This document shows, in pieces, positions 8,564-16,761 of a stretch of 64,000 bases of DNA; within the stretch, counting starts at the first letter, position 1, and the number at the start of each line of letters is the position of its first letter. Source of the stretch: Micrococcus lylae NBRC 15355 (lineage in GTDB: Bacteria > Actinomycetota > Actinomycetes > Actinomycetales > Micrococcaceae). The notes below the pieces were generated by a model. That model worked only from the letters and a program-made list of their open reading frames with translations, had not been told where the DNA came from and did no database searches. The stretch is from positions 1 through 64,000 of the forward strand of contig NZ_BCSN01000007.1 of NCBI RefSeq assembly GCF_001570885.1, in the 5' to 3' direction. Position numbers and translations under genes: made by a program.

Positions 8564-9961
8564 ATGGATGCTGCACTGTTTCGTGAGACCCTCATCGGCG
8601 ACGTCGGGCTGATCGGCATCCTGCTGCTCGTCGCCGTCGTGCTGCGGGCCAAGGTCCGCTTCTTCCAGTGGCTCGTGATGCCGGCCCCGGTGATCGCCGG
8701 GCTGCTGGGGTTCCTCCTCAGCCCCCAGGTGGCGGGCACGTGGGGCCTGGGCGTCGGCGGCTGGACGTTCACCGGCCTGCCGTTCTCCGCGTACATCGGC
8801 TCCTACACCACCCTCCTCATCGCCGTGGTGTTCGCCTGCATGGCGCTGTCCCAGTCCTTCTCCTTCACGAGGATGAACGGCCCGCTGGCCGGGTTCGCCG
8901 GGTACGGGGTGCTCATGTCCGCCGGGCAGGTGGTCGTCGGCATGCTGTTCGTGCTGCTCCTGCTGGGCCCTGCGATGGGCACCTCGGACGGCATCGGCAT
9001 GGTGCTGTTCGCCTCCTGGTCCGGCGGGTTCGGCACGTCCGCCGCCCTCGGCGACGTCTTCGCCGGCGCCGGACACCCGGAAATCACATCCATCGCCTTC
9101 ACCTCGGCCACCGTGGGCATGCTCTCCGGGATCACCGGCGGCGTGGTCCTGGCCAAGATCGGCTCCGTCCGCGGCCACACCCGGGCGTTCAACACCGCCG
9201 ACGCGTTCACCCCGTCGGTCCGCACGGGCGTGCTGGAGCACGACGACCGCCCGGTCGCGGCCCGCCACACCATGTCCGGCTCGTCCCTGGAGACCCTCAC
9301 CCTGCACGTCGCCCTGGTCGGCGTCGTCCTCGCCCTCGGCTGGCTCTTCATGACCACCACCGCAGACCTGCTCGGCGACTTCGCGCTGCCGCTGTTCGCC
9401 AGCGCCTTCCTGGCGGGCATCGTGGTGCGGTGGTGCGTGGTCCGCAGCGGCGCCGTCCGCGTGATGGACCCGAAGACCTTGAAGTCCCTGTCCGGGATGG
9501 CCTCGGATCTGCTGATCGTCTGCGGCATCGTGTCCATCGAGCCGGCGTTCGTGGCGGACCATCTCACGGAGCTGGTCCTGCTGTTCGTCCTCGGCCTGGC
9601 GTTCTGCCTGTTCCTCGGGCTCGTGGTGGCCCCGCGGTACCTGGGCGAGAGCTGGTTCGAGAAGCAGATCTTCACCTGGGGCTGGGCCACCGGCTCCGTG
9701 GCCACCGGCATCGCCCTGCTGCGCATCGTGGACCCGGAGCTCGAGTCCGGGACCGTGGAGGACTTCGGCTACGCCTACATGCCGCTGATCCCGGTGGAGG
9801 GCGCCGCGGTGGCGGTCGCGCCCCTGCTGATCGTCGCCGGAGCGCCCTGGGCGGTCGTGGCGATCTGGGGCGTCATCGCCGTCCTCGGCGCGGTGGTGAT
9901 GGTGCGGCAGGGCGGCCCGGCCGAGCAACGCACGGGTCCGGCCACCGCCGCCCGAGTCTGA
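8564..9961 (+). CDS. sodium/glutamate symporter-like (GltS/ESS family)
   Basis: 465 residues with about ten to twelve membrane spans in two inverted halves. Family-type features are the glycine-rich FASWSGGFGTSAALGDVF (about residues 150-165) and the matching second-half TWGWATGSVATGIALLR. This is the re-entrant-loop pattern of GltS-type sodium:glutamate symporters. It is longer than the roughly 400-residue E. coli GltS, with a hydrophilic loop near 215-245. Glutamate is the likely but unproven substrate. AAAGGCTCCTGGC precedes the ATG. It is separated from tctA by the nested hairpin and so probably has its own promoter. Confidence 0.75.
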   Translation: MDAALFRETLIGDVGLIGILLLVAVVLRAKVRFFQWLVMPAPVIAGLLGFLLSPQVAGTWGLGVGGWTFTGLPFSAYIGSYTTLLIAVVFACMALSQSFSFTRMNGPLAGFAGYGVLMSAGQVVVGMLFVLLLLGPAMGTSDGIGMVLFASWSGGFGTSAALGDVFAGAGHPEITSIAFTSATVGMLSGITGGVVLAKIGSVRGHTRAFNTADAFTPSVRTGVLEHDDRPVAARHTMSGSSLETLTLHVALVGVVLALGWLFMTTTADLLGDFALPLFASAFLAGIVVRWCVVRSGAVRVMDPKTLKSLSGMASDLLIVCGIVSIEPAFVADHLTELVLLFVLGLAFCLFLGLVVAPRYLGESWFEKQIFTWGWATGSVATGIALLRIVDPELESGTVEDFGYAYMPLIPVEGAAVAVAPLLIVAGAPWAVVAIWGVIAVLGAVVMVRQGGPAEQRTGPATAARV

Positions 9962-9991
9962 CCGTCCCGAGGGCCGTCCCCGCGGGCCGGT

Positions 9992-10387
9992 TCAGAGGGG
10001 CGGCTCAAGGGCCCAGGCGCCCACCCAGAACCCGACGACGAAGGCGACAACGCCCAGGCCCAGGTGCAGCGCCCAGATTCGCGCGGCACGGGCCAGAGCG
10101 GCCTTGCGGGTGCCGGCATCCGCGGCGGCGTCCACCGCCTGCAGAGCCAGCGTGGAGAAGGTGCCCAGGGCCAGCGCGAACGTCGCGGCGACCGGGAGCG
10201 TGAACGGCGCGTGCGGCAGGGCCGAGAGCAGCGGCACGGCCGCGCCGAGTACCAGCGCGGCGAGCACATTGGCGGCGAGGACACCCCGCGGGGACAGCCA
10301 CCGGTCCAGGGCGAAGCGGAGCATGGCGCCGCACGCGCCGGCCAGGGCCGTGGCCGGCAGCAGGGCGGGGGAGTCCAGCAGGGTCAT
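9992..10387 (-). CDS. crcB: fluoride efflux channel subunit CrcB (second copy)
   Basis: 131 residues with four membrane spans, the size of a Fluc/CrcB subunit. The conserved GACGAMLRFALDRWL (about residues 17-31) and the TFSTLALQAVD segment (phenylalanine-box region) are seen. Actinobacteria often encode two unlike CrcB chains that form a heterodimeric, fluoride-selective channel exporting F-. It starts four bases inside the end of the upstream crcB (ATGA overlap), which supports a paired function. Last gene of the aroA-rsgA-hisN-crcB-crcB run. Confidence 0.88.
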   Translation of the reverse strand: MTLLDSPALLPATALAGACGAMLRFALDRWLSPRGVLAANVLAALVLGAAVPLLSALPHAPFTLPVAATFALALGTFSTLALQAVDAAADAGTRKAALARAARIWALHLGLGVVAFVVGFWVGAWALEPPL

Positions 10388-10938
10388 CGTGCGGCCTCCC
10401 GCGCCGGGTCCGCAGCCCCCGAACGGGACCCGGCACGAAGCCCCGCCCAGGCGCACAGCGTGCCGGCGGCGGCGACCGCAGCCACCAGCAGCAGCCCGGC
10501 GCCGAGACCGCCGAGGATCCGCTCGGCGGACGCCGTGCCCGGCGCGGACAGCGCTGCGGTGACAGGGGTGCCCAGCAGCGCCGCCAGCGCGCTGAAGGAG
10601 GTGTAGGCGCCCAGCACCCCGGTGCCCAGGGCAGCGGTCACCCGTTCGTCCCACGGCGCCCGGGACGTCCGTGCCCGGCCGTTGAGCAGGCCGAGCAGGA
10701 ACGCGCCGAGCAGGTTGGCCACCACCATGGCGGGGGTGCTCCCCGCCGCGGGGCCGAACAGGGCCGCACCCGGCCCGTCCAGCAGCGCGTGGGTGCCGGC
10801 GTTGAGCAGCACGCCCAGCGCGCCGCCGAGACCGACCCACAGCACGAGGGGACCGGGCAGGCGGCGGTGCGGGGACGCCGTCGGGAAGGGGGAGGCGGGG
10901 CCCGGGCCGGTGGCTCCCGGGCGGGCCGGCTCAGCCAT
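10384..10938 (-). CDS. crcB: fluoride efflux channel subunit CrcB (first copy)
   Basis: 184 residues, longer than the usual 125-130 because of about 35 extra hydrophilic N-terminal residues (Pro/Gly/Ala-rich) and an Arg/Ala-rich C-terminal tail. The CrcB core has [29 protein letters not shown] (the Asn-Gly region) and [13 protein letters not shown]. Its ATG at 10938 overlaps the hisN stop by eight bases, and its stop overlaps the next crcB by four. The pair probably forms a dual-topology or heterodimeric fluoride channel. I see no fluoride riboswitch upstream. Confidence 0.85.
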   Translation of the reverse strand: MAEPARPGATGPGPASPFPTASPHRRLPGPLVLWVGLGGALGVLLNAGTHALLDGPGAALFGPAAGSTPAMVVANLLGAFLLGLLNGRARTSRAPWDERVTAALGTGVLGAYTSFSALAALLGTPVTAALSAPGTASAERILGGLGAGLLLVAAVAAAGTLCAWAGLRAGSRSGAADPAREAAR

Positions 10939-11785
10939 CGGCGCGCAGGCGGCCGAGGACCTCCTCGTGGAGGTGGCCGTTGGTGGCCAGGGCGTTGCCG
11001 CCGAAGGGGCCCTCCTGGCCGTCCAGGGAGGTGAAGCGGCCGCCGGCCTCGCGGACGATCGGCACCAGGGCGGCCATGTCATGCAGGTCCAACTCCGGCT
11101 CGCACGCGATGTCCACGGCGCCCTCGGCCAGCAGCATGTAGGACCAGAAGTCGCCGAAGGCGCGCACCCGCCACACGTCCGAGGTCAGCTCCAGGAACGG
11201 GCGGATCTGCCCGCGCTCGCGCCAGCCCTCCAGCGAGGAGAAGGACAGCGAGGCGTCCGAGAGCTCGGAGACGCCGGAGACGTGGATGCGCTCGGCGCGC
11301 GTCAGGGAGGTGCCGGCGAAGGCGCCCTGGCCGTTCGCGGCCCACCAGCGGCGATGCAGGGCCGGGGCGGAGACCACGCCGAGCACCGGCTCGCCGTCCT
11401 CCAGCAGCGCGATCAGCGTGGCCCACACGGGGACGCCGCGCACGAAGTTCTTGGTGCCGTCGATGGGGTCGATCACCCAGGTGCGCCCGTCGCGTCCCTC
11501 GGTCTCGCCGAACTCCTCGCCCAGGATTCCGTCGCGGGCACGGGCGCGGGACAGGGCGGATCGGATGGCCTCCTCGGCGGCGGTGTCCGCATCCGAGACC
11601 GGCGTCAGGTCCGGCTTCGTGGAGACCTCCAGGTCCAGCGCCCTGAAACGGGACATGGTGAGGGAGTCCACATTGTCCGCGAGCATGTGGGCCAGGCGCA
11701 GGTCTTCGGTGTGGTCCTTGTGCTCCCGCGGGGCACGGTCGGCGGGGGCGGTGGTCTCGGCTCCGGTGCTCTCCATGGGCCCCAC
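10931..11785 (-). CDS. hisN: histidinol-phosphatase, inositol-monophosphatase family
   Basis: 284 residues, inositol-monophosphatase fold. Metal-binding motifs are in order: GEEFGE (about residue 90), DPIDGTKNF (about 107-115) and the C-terminal [19 protein letters not shown]. The N-terminal [38 protein letters not shown] matches actinobacterial HisN, which dephosphorylates histidinol phosphate in histidine synthesis. The neighbouring rsgA-aroA order is typical for hisN in actinobacteria. The start is either GTG at 11785 (AGGA four bases upstream) or ATG at 11776. Confidence 0.88.
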   Translation of the reverse strand: MGPMESTGAETTAPADRAPREHKDHTEDLRLAHMLADNVDSLTMSRFRALDLEVSTKPDLTPVSDADTAAEEAIRSALSRARARDGILGEEFGETEGRDGRTWVIDPIDGTKNFVRGVPVWATLIALLEDGEPVLGVVSAPALHRRWWAANGQGAFAGTSLTRAERIHVSGVSELSDASLSFSSLEGWRERGQIRPFLELTSDVWRVRAFGDFWSYMLLAEGAVDIACEPELDLHDMAALVPIVREAGGRFTSLDGQEGPFGGNALATNGHLHEEVLGRLRADG

Positions 11786-11861
11786 GCTATCCTGTCCGGT
11801 CCGCCGCGGGGCAGAAGGAGCCGCCGATCCTCAGGGCGTCCACGGCGCGGGATGCCGCGGC

Positions 11862-12968
11862 TCAGCTTTCCTGGGGCGCCTCCGAGGACTCCGAACCCGG
11901 CTCTGCGGCGCCGGCGCGGTTGGCCAGCAGGCGGCGCAGGGACTCCAGACGGTGGGCGCCGGCGGCACCGGCCTTCCCGGCACGGACCCAGGGGTCCAGG
12001 CCGCAGTCCCCGTCGTCCCTCAGGTGGGTGCAGCCGGGCTGGCAGTCGGCCAGGGCGCCGGAGAGGTCGTCGAAGGCCTCCACCACGCGGTCCGGCTCCA
12101 CCCAGCCCAGGCCGAAGGAACGGATGCCGGGGGTGTCCACCACCCAGGTGTGCGGCACGGGGTTCCCCGCGGCGTCCGGCAGGGGCACGGCCAGCGCGGA
12201 GGAGGAGGTGTGGCGGCCGCGCCCGGTGACGGCGTTGACGTGCCCGGTGGCCCGGTCCGCGCCGGTCAGCGCGTTGAGCAGGGTGGACTTGCCCACGCCG
12301 GAGGGACCCACGAAGGCGGCGGTGTGCCCGCGCAGCCGCTCGGCCACCCGCTCCACCAGTGAGGCGTCCAGGTCCGTGTCCCCGGTCTGCTGCTCGAATG
12401 CGGAGGCGCCGGAGGTCATGACCTCCAGGTCCAGGTCCTCGTAGTGGCGGATCAGGTCCGCCGGGTCCTTCAGGTCCGTCTTGGTGATCAGCAGCAGCGG
12501 GTGGATGCCGGCGTCGTAGCAGGCCACCAGTGCACGGTCGATGAAGCCGGTGCGCGGCTCCGGGTTCGCCGCGGCCACCATGATCACCAGGATGTCCGCG
12601 TTGGCCACCACCACGCGCTCGACGGCGTCCGAGTCGTCCGCGGAGCGCCGCAGCACGGTCGTGCGCTCCTCGATGCGCACGATCCGCGCCAGCGTCCCCG
12701 GACGCCCGGACAGGTCCCCGACCACCGCCACCCGGTCGCCCGTGGCGATCGGGTTCCGGCGCAGCTCACGGGCGCGCATCGCGGTCACCGGAGCGTCCTG
12801 GCCGTCCAGGAAGACGGTGTACCGGCCGCGGTCCACCGTGGTCACCATGGCGATCCGCGCGTCCTCGTGCTTCGGCCGCTGTTTGGTGCGCGGCCGCGAG
12901 CCCCTCTTGTTCGGACGCACGCGCACATCCGACTCGTCCCAGGCGTTCGGGTCCACTCGGCGGCCCAC
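11862..12968 (-). CDS. rsgA: ribosome small-subunit GTPase RsgA
   Basis: 368 residues, circularly permuted GTPase that acts late in 30S maturation. An N-terminal OB-fold (about 40-110) is followed by G4 (TKTDL), then G1 (GPSGVGKST), G3 (DTPG) and a C-terminal zinc-knuckle region with Cys/His (CQPGCTHLRDDGDC). The permuted order G4-G1-G3 is diagnostic. The N-terminal 35 residues are basic. The GTG start at 12968 directly abuts the aroA stop, so translation is probably coupled. Confidence 0.93.
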   Translation of the reverse strand: MGRRVDPNAWDESDVRVRPNKRGSRPRTKQRPKHEDARIAMVTTVDRGRYTVFLDGQDAPVTAMRARELRRNPIATGDRVAVVGDLSGRPGTLARIVRIEERTTVLRRSADDSDAVERVVVANADILVIMVAAANPEPRTGFIDRALVACYDAGIHPLLLITKTDLKDPADLIRHYEDLDLEVMTSGASAFEQQTGDTDLDASLVERVAERLRGHTAAFVGPSGVGKSTLLNALTGADRATGHVNAVTGRGRHTSSSALAVPLPDAAGNPVPHTWVVDTPGIRSFGLGWVEPDRVVEAFDDLSGALADCQPGCTHLRDDGDCGLDPWVRAGKAGAAGAHRLESLRRLLANRAGAAEPGSESSEAPQES

Positions 12969-14405
12969 TCAGGTCTCCTCCCCGCGCACCAGCGCCTCCC
13001 ACATCGCCGGGAAGTCCGGCATGGTCTTTGCGGTCGTCCCCACGTCCCTCACCGTGGTGCCGGGCACCGCCAGCCCGACGACGGCCGCGAACGTGGCCAT
13101 CCGATGGTCGTGGTAGGTCCGTGCCTCCGCCGGCGTCAGGTCCCCGGCGGCACCGCTCCCCGGGAAGTCCAGGCGGTCGGCGCCCTGACTCACGTGGACG
13201 CCGAAGCGGGCGGCCTCGGCGGTCAGGGCGGCCAGGCGGTCGGTCTCGTGCCCGCGCAGGTGGCCGATGCGGGTGAGCTGCGTCGGGCCCTCGGCGAGCA
13301 GCGCCAGGGCGGCGACGGTGGGGGCGAGCTCGGCGGTGTCCGGCACCTCGCCGGCACCGCAGACGACCGGGTCGCCGTCCGCGTCGCGGCCGCCGCGGAC
13401 CTGAAGGATGCCGTGCGTGGGGTCCTCGGCGTCCGGGGTGAGACAGACCTGGGCGCCGAAGGCCGGCAGGATGCGCCGCCAGCGCTCGCCGATCTGTGTG
13501 GTCTGCGCGGGCCAGCGGGGAACGCGCACGGTGCCGCCGGTGACCGCGGCGGCGGCCAGGAACGGGCCGGCGTTGGACAGGTCCGGCTCCACGGTCATGG
13601 TGAACGGGTGCGGGCGGACGCCCGGCACGGTGAAGGTGCGCTCGTCCACGGCCGAGGCGTCCACGCCGACCTCCCGCAGTGCCGCCAGCGTCATGCCGAC
13701 GTGCTCCGGGCTCGGCACGGCGGCCCCGGTGTGGCGGATCGTCAGGCCGCCCGGGTGGGCGCACGCGCTGAGCAGCGCCGCGGAGAGGAACTGGGAGGAC
13801 TCGGAGGCGTCCAGTTCGAGGAGCCGGGGGCCGTCGTCGGGAAGGACGGATAGGCCCTCGGGAACGGCGAGGGTCAGCGGGAGACGGCCGGGCTCGCCCT
13901 CCTCCGTGACCTGCACGCCCAGGCTCCGCAGGGCCTCGACCGTGGCGCCCATGGGGCGGACGCGGGCGCCGGGGTCCCCGTCCAGGCGGACGGTGCCCGG
14001 GCGCAGGGCAGCCACCAGCGGCAGGAAGCGCATGACGGTGCCGGCCAGGCCGCAGTCGACCTCCACGGGCGCCGGGAGCGGCTCGCCGACCGGCAGGGGA
14101 GTGATGTGCAGGGCGCCGTCCGCGCCGTCCGAGAACCCGGCGCCGAGGGCGGTGAGCGCGGTACGCATCAGGTCCGTGTCCCGGCTGCGCAGCACCCCGT
14201 GCAGCGTGCAGGGCCCGGAGGCGAGCGCGGCGAGCACCAGCCAGCGGTTGGTCAGGGACTTCGAGCCGGGCAGCTCCACGGTGCCCTCCACCGGGCCGGT
14301 CGCGTGCGGTGCCGGCCACAGGTCCGGCCAGGGCCCGGCGCCTGCGGCGGCAGGGGGCGGGGCGGGGCAGGGGGCGGAAGGGGAGGTCTGCGGTGAGTCG
14401 GGCAC
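12969..14405 (-). CDS. aroA: 5-enolpyruvylshikimate-3-phosphate synthase
   Basis: 478 residues. Transfers enolpyruvyl from PEP to shikimate 3-phosphate (shikimate pathway). Seen: [16 protein letters not shown] (substrate-binding Lys/Ser), the [14 protein letters not shown] segment and [15 protein letters not shown] near the C terminus. The first 35 residues are a Pro/Ala-rich extension missing from most homologues. The start is GTG at 14405 with TGGAG four bases upstream. First gene of the leftward aroA-rsgA-hisN-crcB2 unit, divergent from sigH with about 50 bases to the sigH promoter candidate. Confidence 0.94.
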   Translation of the reverse strand: MPDSPQTSPSAPCPAPPPAAAGAGPWPDLWPAPHATGPVEGTVELPGSKSLTNRWLVLAALASGPCTLHGVLRSRDTDLMRTALTALGAGFSDGADGALHITPLPVGEPLPAPVEVDCGLAGTVMRFLPLVAALRPGTVRLDGDPGARVRPMGATVEALRSLGVQVTEEGEPGRLPLTLAVPEGLSVLPDDGPRLLELDASESSQFLSAALLSACAHPGGLTIRHTGAAVPSPEHVGMTLAALREVGVDASAVDERTFTVPGVRPHPFTMTVEPDLSNAGPFLAAAAVTGGTVRVPRWPAQTTQIGERWRRILPAFGAQVCLTPDAEDPTHGILQVRGGRDADGDPVVCGAGEVPDTAELAPTVAALALLAEGPTQLTRIGHLRGHETDRLAALTAEAARFGVHVSQGADRLDFPGSGAAGDLTPAEARTYHDHRMATFAAVVGLAVPGTTVRDVGTTAKTMPDFPAMWEALVRGEET

Positions 14406-14453
14406 GGGCTCCAGCCTACCGAGGCGGCGTGGGGGAAGGCAGGGCAGGGCCGG

Positions 14454-14480
14454 GGAATAGCGGCGCCTGTGGGGACGCTT
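14454..14480 (+). promoter_or_regulatory. candidate SigH/SigR-type promoter of sigH
   Basis: GGAAT at 14454-14458 is followed after 18 bases by GCTT (14477-14480). This approximates the redox-sigma consensus GGAAT-N18-GTT known from Streptomyces SigR and mycobacterial SigH, which autoregulate. It is placed about 65 bases before the likely sigH start. The -10 half is imperfect. Confidence 0.4.
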
Positions 14481-14543
14481 CAGACACTGACGACGCGCAC
14501 GTTCCGCCGATCCGGCGGGCCCGCGAGGAAGGAGGTCGCGCCG

Positions 14544-15347
14544 ATGACGCCCACCATCGCACCGCCGCGGCCGGCCGCCGTAGACTGGCCGGTGATGACC
14601 GATCACATCTCCGCGGCCGAGGACGGCCGCCCCCAGGCTCCGGCCCACGACGAGACGCCGGCCGCATACGCCCGCCCGGAGAACGCGCCGGAGCACGACA
14701 CGGCGGACATCGACGTGGCCGCAGAGACCGAGACGGACCGCCGCGCCCGTTTCGAGCGCGACGCCCTCGAGTTCGTGGACCAGCTCTACTCCGCCGCGCT
14801 GCGCATGACCCGCAACCCCCAGGACGCCGAGGACCTCGTCCAGGAGGCGTACACGAAGGCGTACTCGTCCTTCCACCAGTACCGTCCCGGCACCAACCTC
14901 AAGGCCTGGCTGTACCGGATCCTGACGAACACGTACATCAACCTCTACCGCAAGCGTCAGCGCGAGCCCCAGCAGGCCCAGACGGACACGGTGGAGGACT
15001 GGCAGATGGCCCGCGCCGCCGAGCACACCTCCACGGGTCTGCGCTCGGCCGAGACCGAGGCCCTCGACCGTCTGCCGGACTCCGAGGTCAAGGCCGCCCT
15101 GCAGTCCATCCCGGAGGACTTCCGCCTCGCGGTCTACTTCGCGGACGTGGAGGGCTACGCCTACAAGGAGATCGCCGAGATCCTCGACGTCCCGATCGGC
15201 ACCGTCATGTCCCGCCTGCACCGCGGCCGCAAGCAGCTGCGGGAGGCGCTGTCCGAGTATGCCGCCGGACGCGGCATGGACGTCACCACCACCCCCGGCA
15301 AGAGCCGGAAGAAGACCACCGCCGCACAGAAGGAGGCGACGCGATGA
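14544..15347 (+). CDS. sigH: ECF sigma factor, SigH/SigR type (thiol-oxidative stress)
   Basis: About 267 residues; the first 60 are an acidic low-complexity extension. Region 2 is intact ([57 protein letters not shown]). Region 4 is [42 protein letters not shown]. Both match actinobacterial SigH/SigR, which directs thioredoxin and mycothiol genes under disulfide stress. The ATG at 14544 has GGAGG eight bases upstream; ATG at 14595 is an alternative. The stop overlaps the start of its anti-sigma gene. Confidence 0.92.
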   Translation: MTPTIAPPRPAAVDWPVMTDHISAAEDGRPQAPAHDETPAAYARPENAPEHDTADIDVAAETETDRRARFERDALEFVDQLYSAALRMTRNPQDAEDLVQEAYTKAYSSFHQYRPGTNLKAWLYRILTNTYINLYRKRQREPQQAQTDTVEDWQMARAAEHTSTGLRSAETEALDRLPDSEVKAALQSIPEDFRLAVYFADVEGYAYKEIAEILDVPIGTVMSRLHRGRKQLREALSEYAAGRGMDVTTTPGKSRKKTTAAQKEATR

Positions 15348-15610
15348 ACCGCCACGACGGATGCTGCGGGGCCTTCGGCGAAGGCCACCTGGAGCGGCTC
15401 TACGAATACCTGGACGGCGCCCTCACCGACGAGGACATCGAGGCCATGCGTCGACACCTTCAAGACTGCCCGGACTGTCATGAGCAGGCCGCGTTCGAGC
15501 AGCTGATCCGCTCCGAGGTGCGCCGCTGCTGCCAGGAGAAGGCGCCCGAGCAGCTGCGGGCCACCATACGCATGCGCATGACCCAGATCCGCGTCACCCG
15601 CTATGGGTGA
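15344..15610 (+). CDS. rsrA: zinc anti-sigma factor, RsrA/RshA type
   Basis: 88 residues. The zinc anti-sigma (ZAS) motif H-x3-C-x2-C is His38, Cys42, Cys45 ([13 protein letters not shown]), with additional N-terminal cysteines Cys7-Cys8 as in RsrA. Oxidation forms a disulfide, releases zinc and frees SigH. It overlaps sigH by four bases (ATGA), which fixes the pairing. The basic C terminus follows a Cys-Cys pair (RRCCQEK). It is too short for enzymatic activity and no membrane span is seen, so it is a cytosolic sensor. Confidence 0.93.
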   Translation: MNRHDGCCGAFGEGHLERLYEYLDGALTDEDIEAMRRHLQDCPDCHEQAAFEQLIRSEVRRCCQEKAPEQLRATIRMRMTQIRVTRYG

Positions 15611-15650
15611 GAGCGCCGGTCACTGCGCCAGAAGCCTGTCCCCGCCGCCT

Positions 15651-15713
15651 ACTGGTGAGAACACACCGTCACCGGCCCGTTCCGGGGCGCCTTGACGGTG
15701 TGTCCTCACCAGT
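15651..15713. repeat. 63-bp inverted repeat sharing its arm with the 28-kb repeat locus
   Basis: Arms of 21 bases (15651-15671 and 15693-15713) are complementary except for one G:T-compatible position. The arm core GGTGTGTCCTCACCAGT also occurs four times in or beside the repeats at 28034-28159, including another inverted pair. Here it follows rsrA and precedes the bL37 terminator. Confidence 0.85.
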
Positions 15714-15727
15714 CGATGAGGCGGAAC

Positions 15728-15759
15728 GAGGGCCCTCACCCGAGCGGGTGAGGGCCCTC
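15728..15759. terminator. bidirectional terminator hairpin between rsrA and bL37
   Basis: Perfect 14-bp stem (GAGGGCCCTCACCC, 15728-15741; complement 15746-15759) with loop GAGC, located between the ends of two convergent genes. Confidence 0.75.
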
Positions 15760-15800
15760 GCCGTCTGTGGGAACCTCAACGGTCACCCCAGCGCCTGGCT

Positions 15801-15875
15801 TCAGGCGTTGGGACGCTTGCCGTGGTTCGCGCCGGACTTGCGGCGGTCGCGGCGCTTGCGGGCACGCTTGCTCAT
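15801..15875 (-). CDS. ribosomal protein bL37 (24 aa)
   Basis: A 24-codon gene that length filters miss. The product begins MSKRARKRRDRRKSG and ends ANHGKRPNA. It matches the tiny Arg/Lys-rich large-subunit protein bL37 first seen in mycobacterial 70S ribosome structures, including the invariant ANHGKRPN tail. A very strong ribosome-binding site (AAGGAGG) lies 7-8 bases before the ATG. It is convergent with the sigH-rsrA pair, and the hairpin at 15728-15759 lies just past its stop. Confidence 0.9.
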   Translation of the reverse strand: MSKRARKRRDRRKSGANHGKRPNA

Positions 15876-16048
15876 CTGCGCACCTCCTTCTCAGTTGCGA
15901 ACTTCACCATTCTTCCACACCACGGCGGGGTCGCCGGGCGGGAGGAACGTGCACCTGTCACGGTGCGGGCTGTCGGGACGTCACGCACCCCGTGAAGGGG
16001 GCGGCCGTCGTCGTGATCCTCCGGCCGGGGCCGGCCGAGGGCACAGGA

Positions 16049-16654
16049 TCAGGCGGTCGGCTCCGGGACGCCGAGCCACTGGTACCAGCCGCGGTGCAGC
16101 ACCAGCCAGGCGATCAGGCCGTGGCCGGCCTGGCCCGGGCGGCCCTGGCCGGCGGCCAGGTCCGAGCGCCACTGCTCGTGGGACACCAGCGGGGTGAAGG
16201 TGTCCACGTAGACCGCGTGACGGCGGTCCGCGACGTCCGCGTAGGCGGCGTTCAGCTCGGCCAGGCGCCGGTTGCGCTCCTCGTCCAGCGACGGGGTCGG
16301 ACCCACCACCAGAGTGCGGATGTCCTTCTGCGCCGCCGAGTCCAGGATGTTGGCCAGGTTCAGGCGGGACCGGGCCGTGGACGAGGCGTCCAAGTCCAGG
16401 TCAGCGTCGGACAGGGCCACCACGAGACGGTTCTCGGTGGTGTCGTCGAAGCGGCGCGAGGTCTCGGTCCACCAGCGCTCGTTGAGCTGCTCGGTGGTCT
16501 CGTGCGGCACGGCCAGCACATAGTTCTCCAGGCTCACGTCCGGGGCGCTGGTGCGGGCCAGGACGCGTCCCCACCAGCCGATCGCACGGGGGTCTCCGGC
16601 GCCGGCCAGGAGCTGGTCGCCGACGGCGGCGATGCGGATCTGGCGAGTGTCCAC
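16049..16654 (-). CDS. SGNH-hydrolase-fold protein, catalytic residues missing
   Basis: 201 residues, GTG start at 16654 with AAGGAG eight bases upstream. The fold of the SGNH/GDSL lipase family is recognisable in order: AAVGDQLLAGAGD...GWWGRV (block I), NYVLAVPHETTEQL (block II), VVALSDADLDL (block III) and GQGRPGQAGHGLIAWLVL (block V). All four catalytic positions appear replaced: Ser to Gln14, block II Gly to His, block III Asn to Ala and block V His to Arg. It is therefore probably a non-hydrolytic relative. It lies downstream of kgd, separated by a terminator. Confidence 0.7.
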   Translation of the reverse strand: MDTRQIRIAAVGDQLLAGAGDPRAIGWWGRVLARTSAPDVSLENYVLAVPHETTEQLNERWWTETSRRFDDTTENRLVVALSDADLDLDASSTARSRLNLANILDSAAQKDIRTLVVGPTPSLDEERNRRLAELNAAYADVADRRHAVYVDTFTPLVSHEQWRSDLAAGQGRPGQAGHGLIAWLVLHRGWYQWLGVPEPTA

Positions 16655-16703
16655 TGGGGGACTCCTTCTCGTTCTGAAGCGGTGTACGGGTGTCTGTCCG
16701 GCT

Positions 16704-16747
16704 GTGCCGCGGTCCGGCCCCGTGGGAACGGAGCCGGACCGCGGCAC
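16704..16747 (-). terminator. kgd terminator hairpin
   Basis: Perfect 15-bp inverted repeat (GTGCCGCGGTCCGGC at 16704-16718, complement 16733-16747) with a 14-base loop, immediately past the kgd stop. Confidence 0.75.
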
Positions 16748-16761
16748 TCACATGGAGCGGG

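Noticed and set aside
6785-9928. Minus-strand open frame of 1047 codons
   Set aside because: It is antisense to tctB, tctA and the GltS-like gene; its His/Gln/Gly/Arg-rich translation is the usual shadow of GC-rich third positions.
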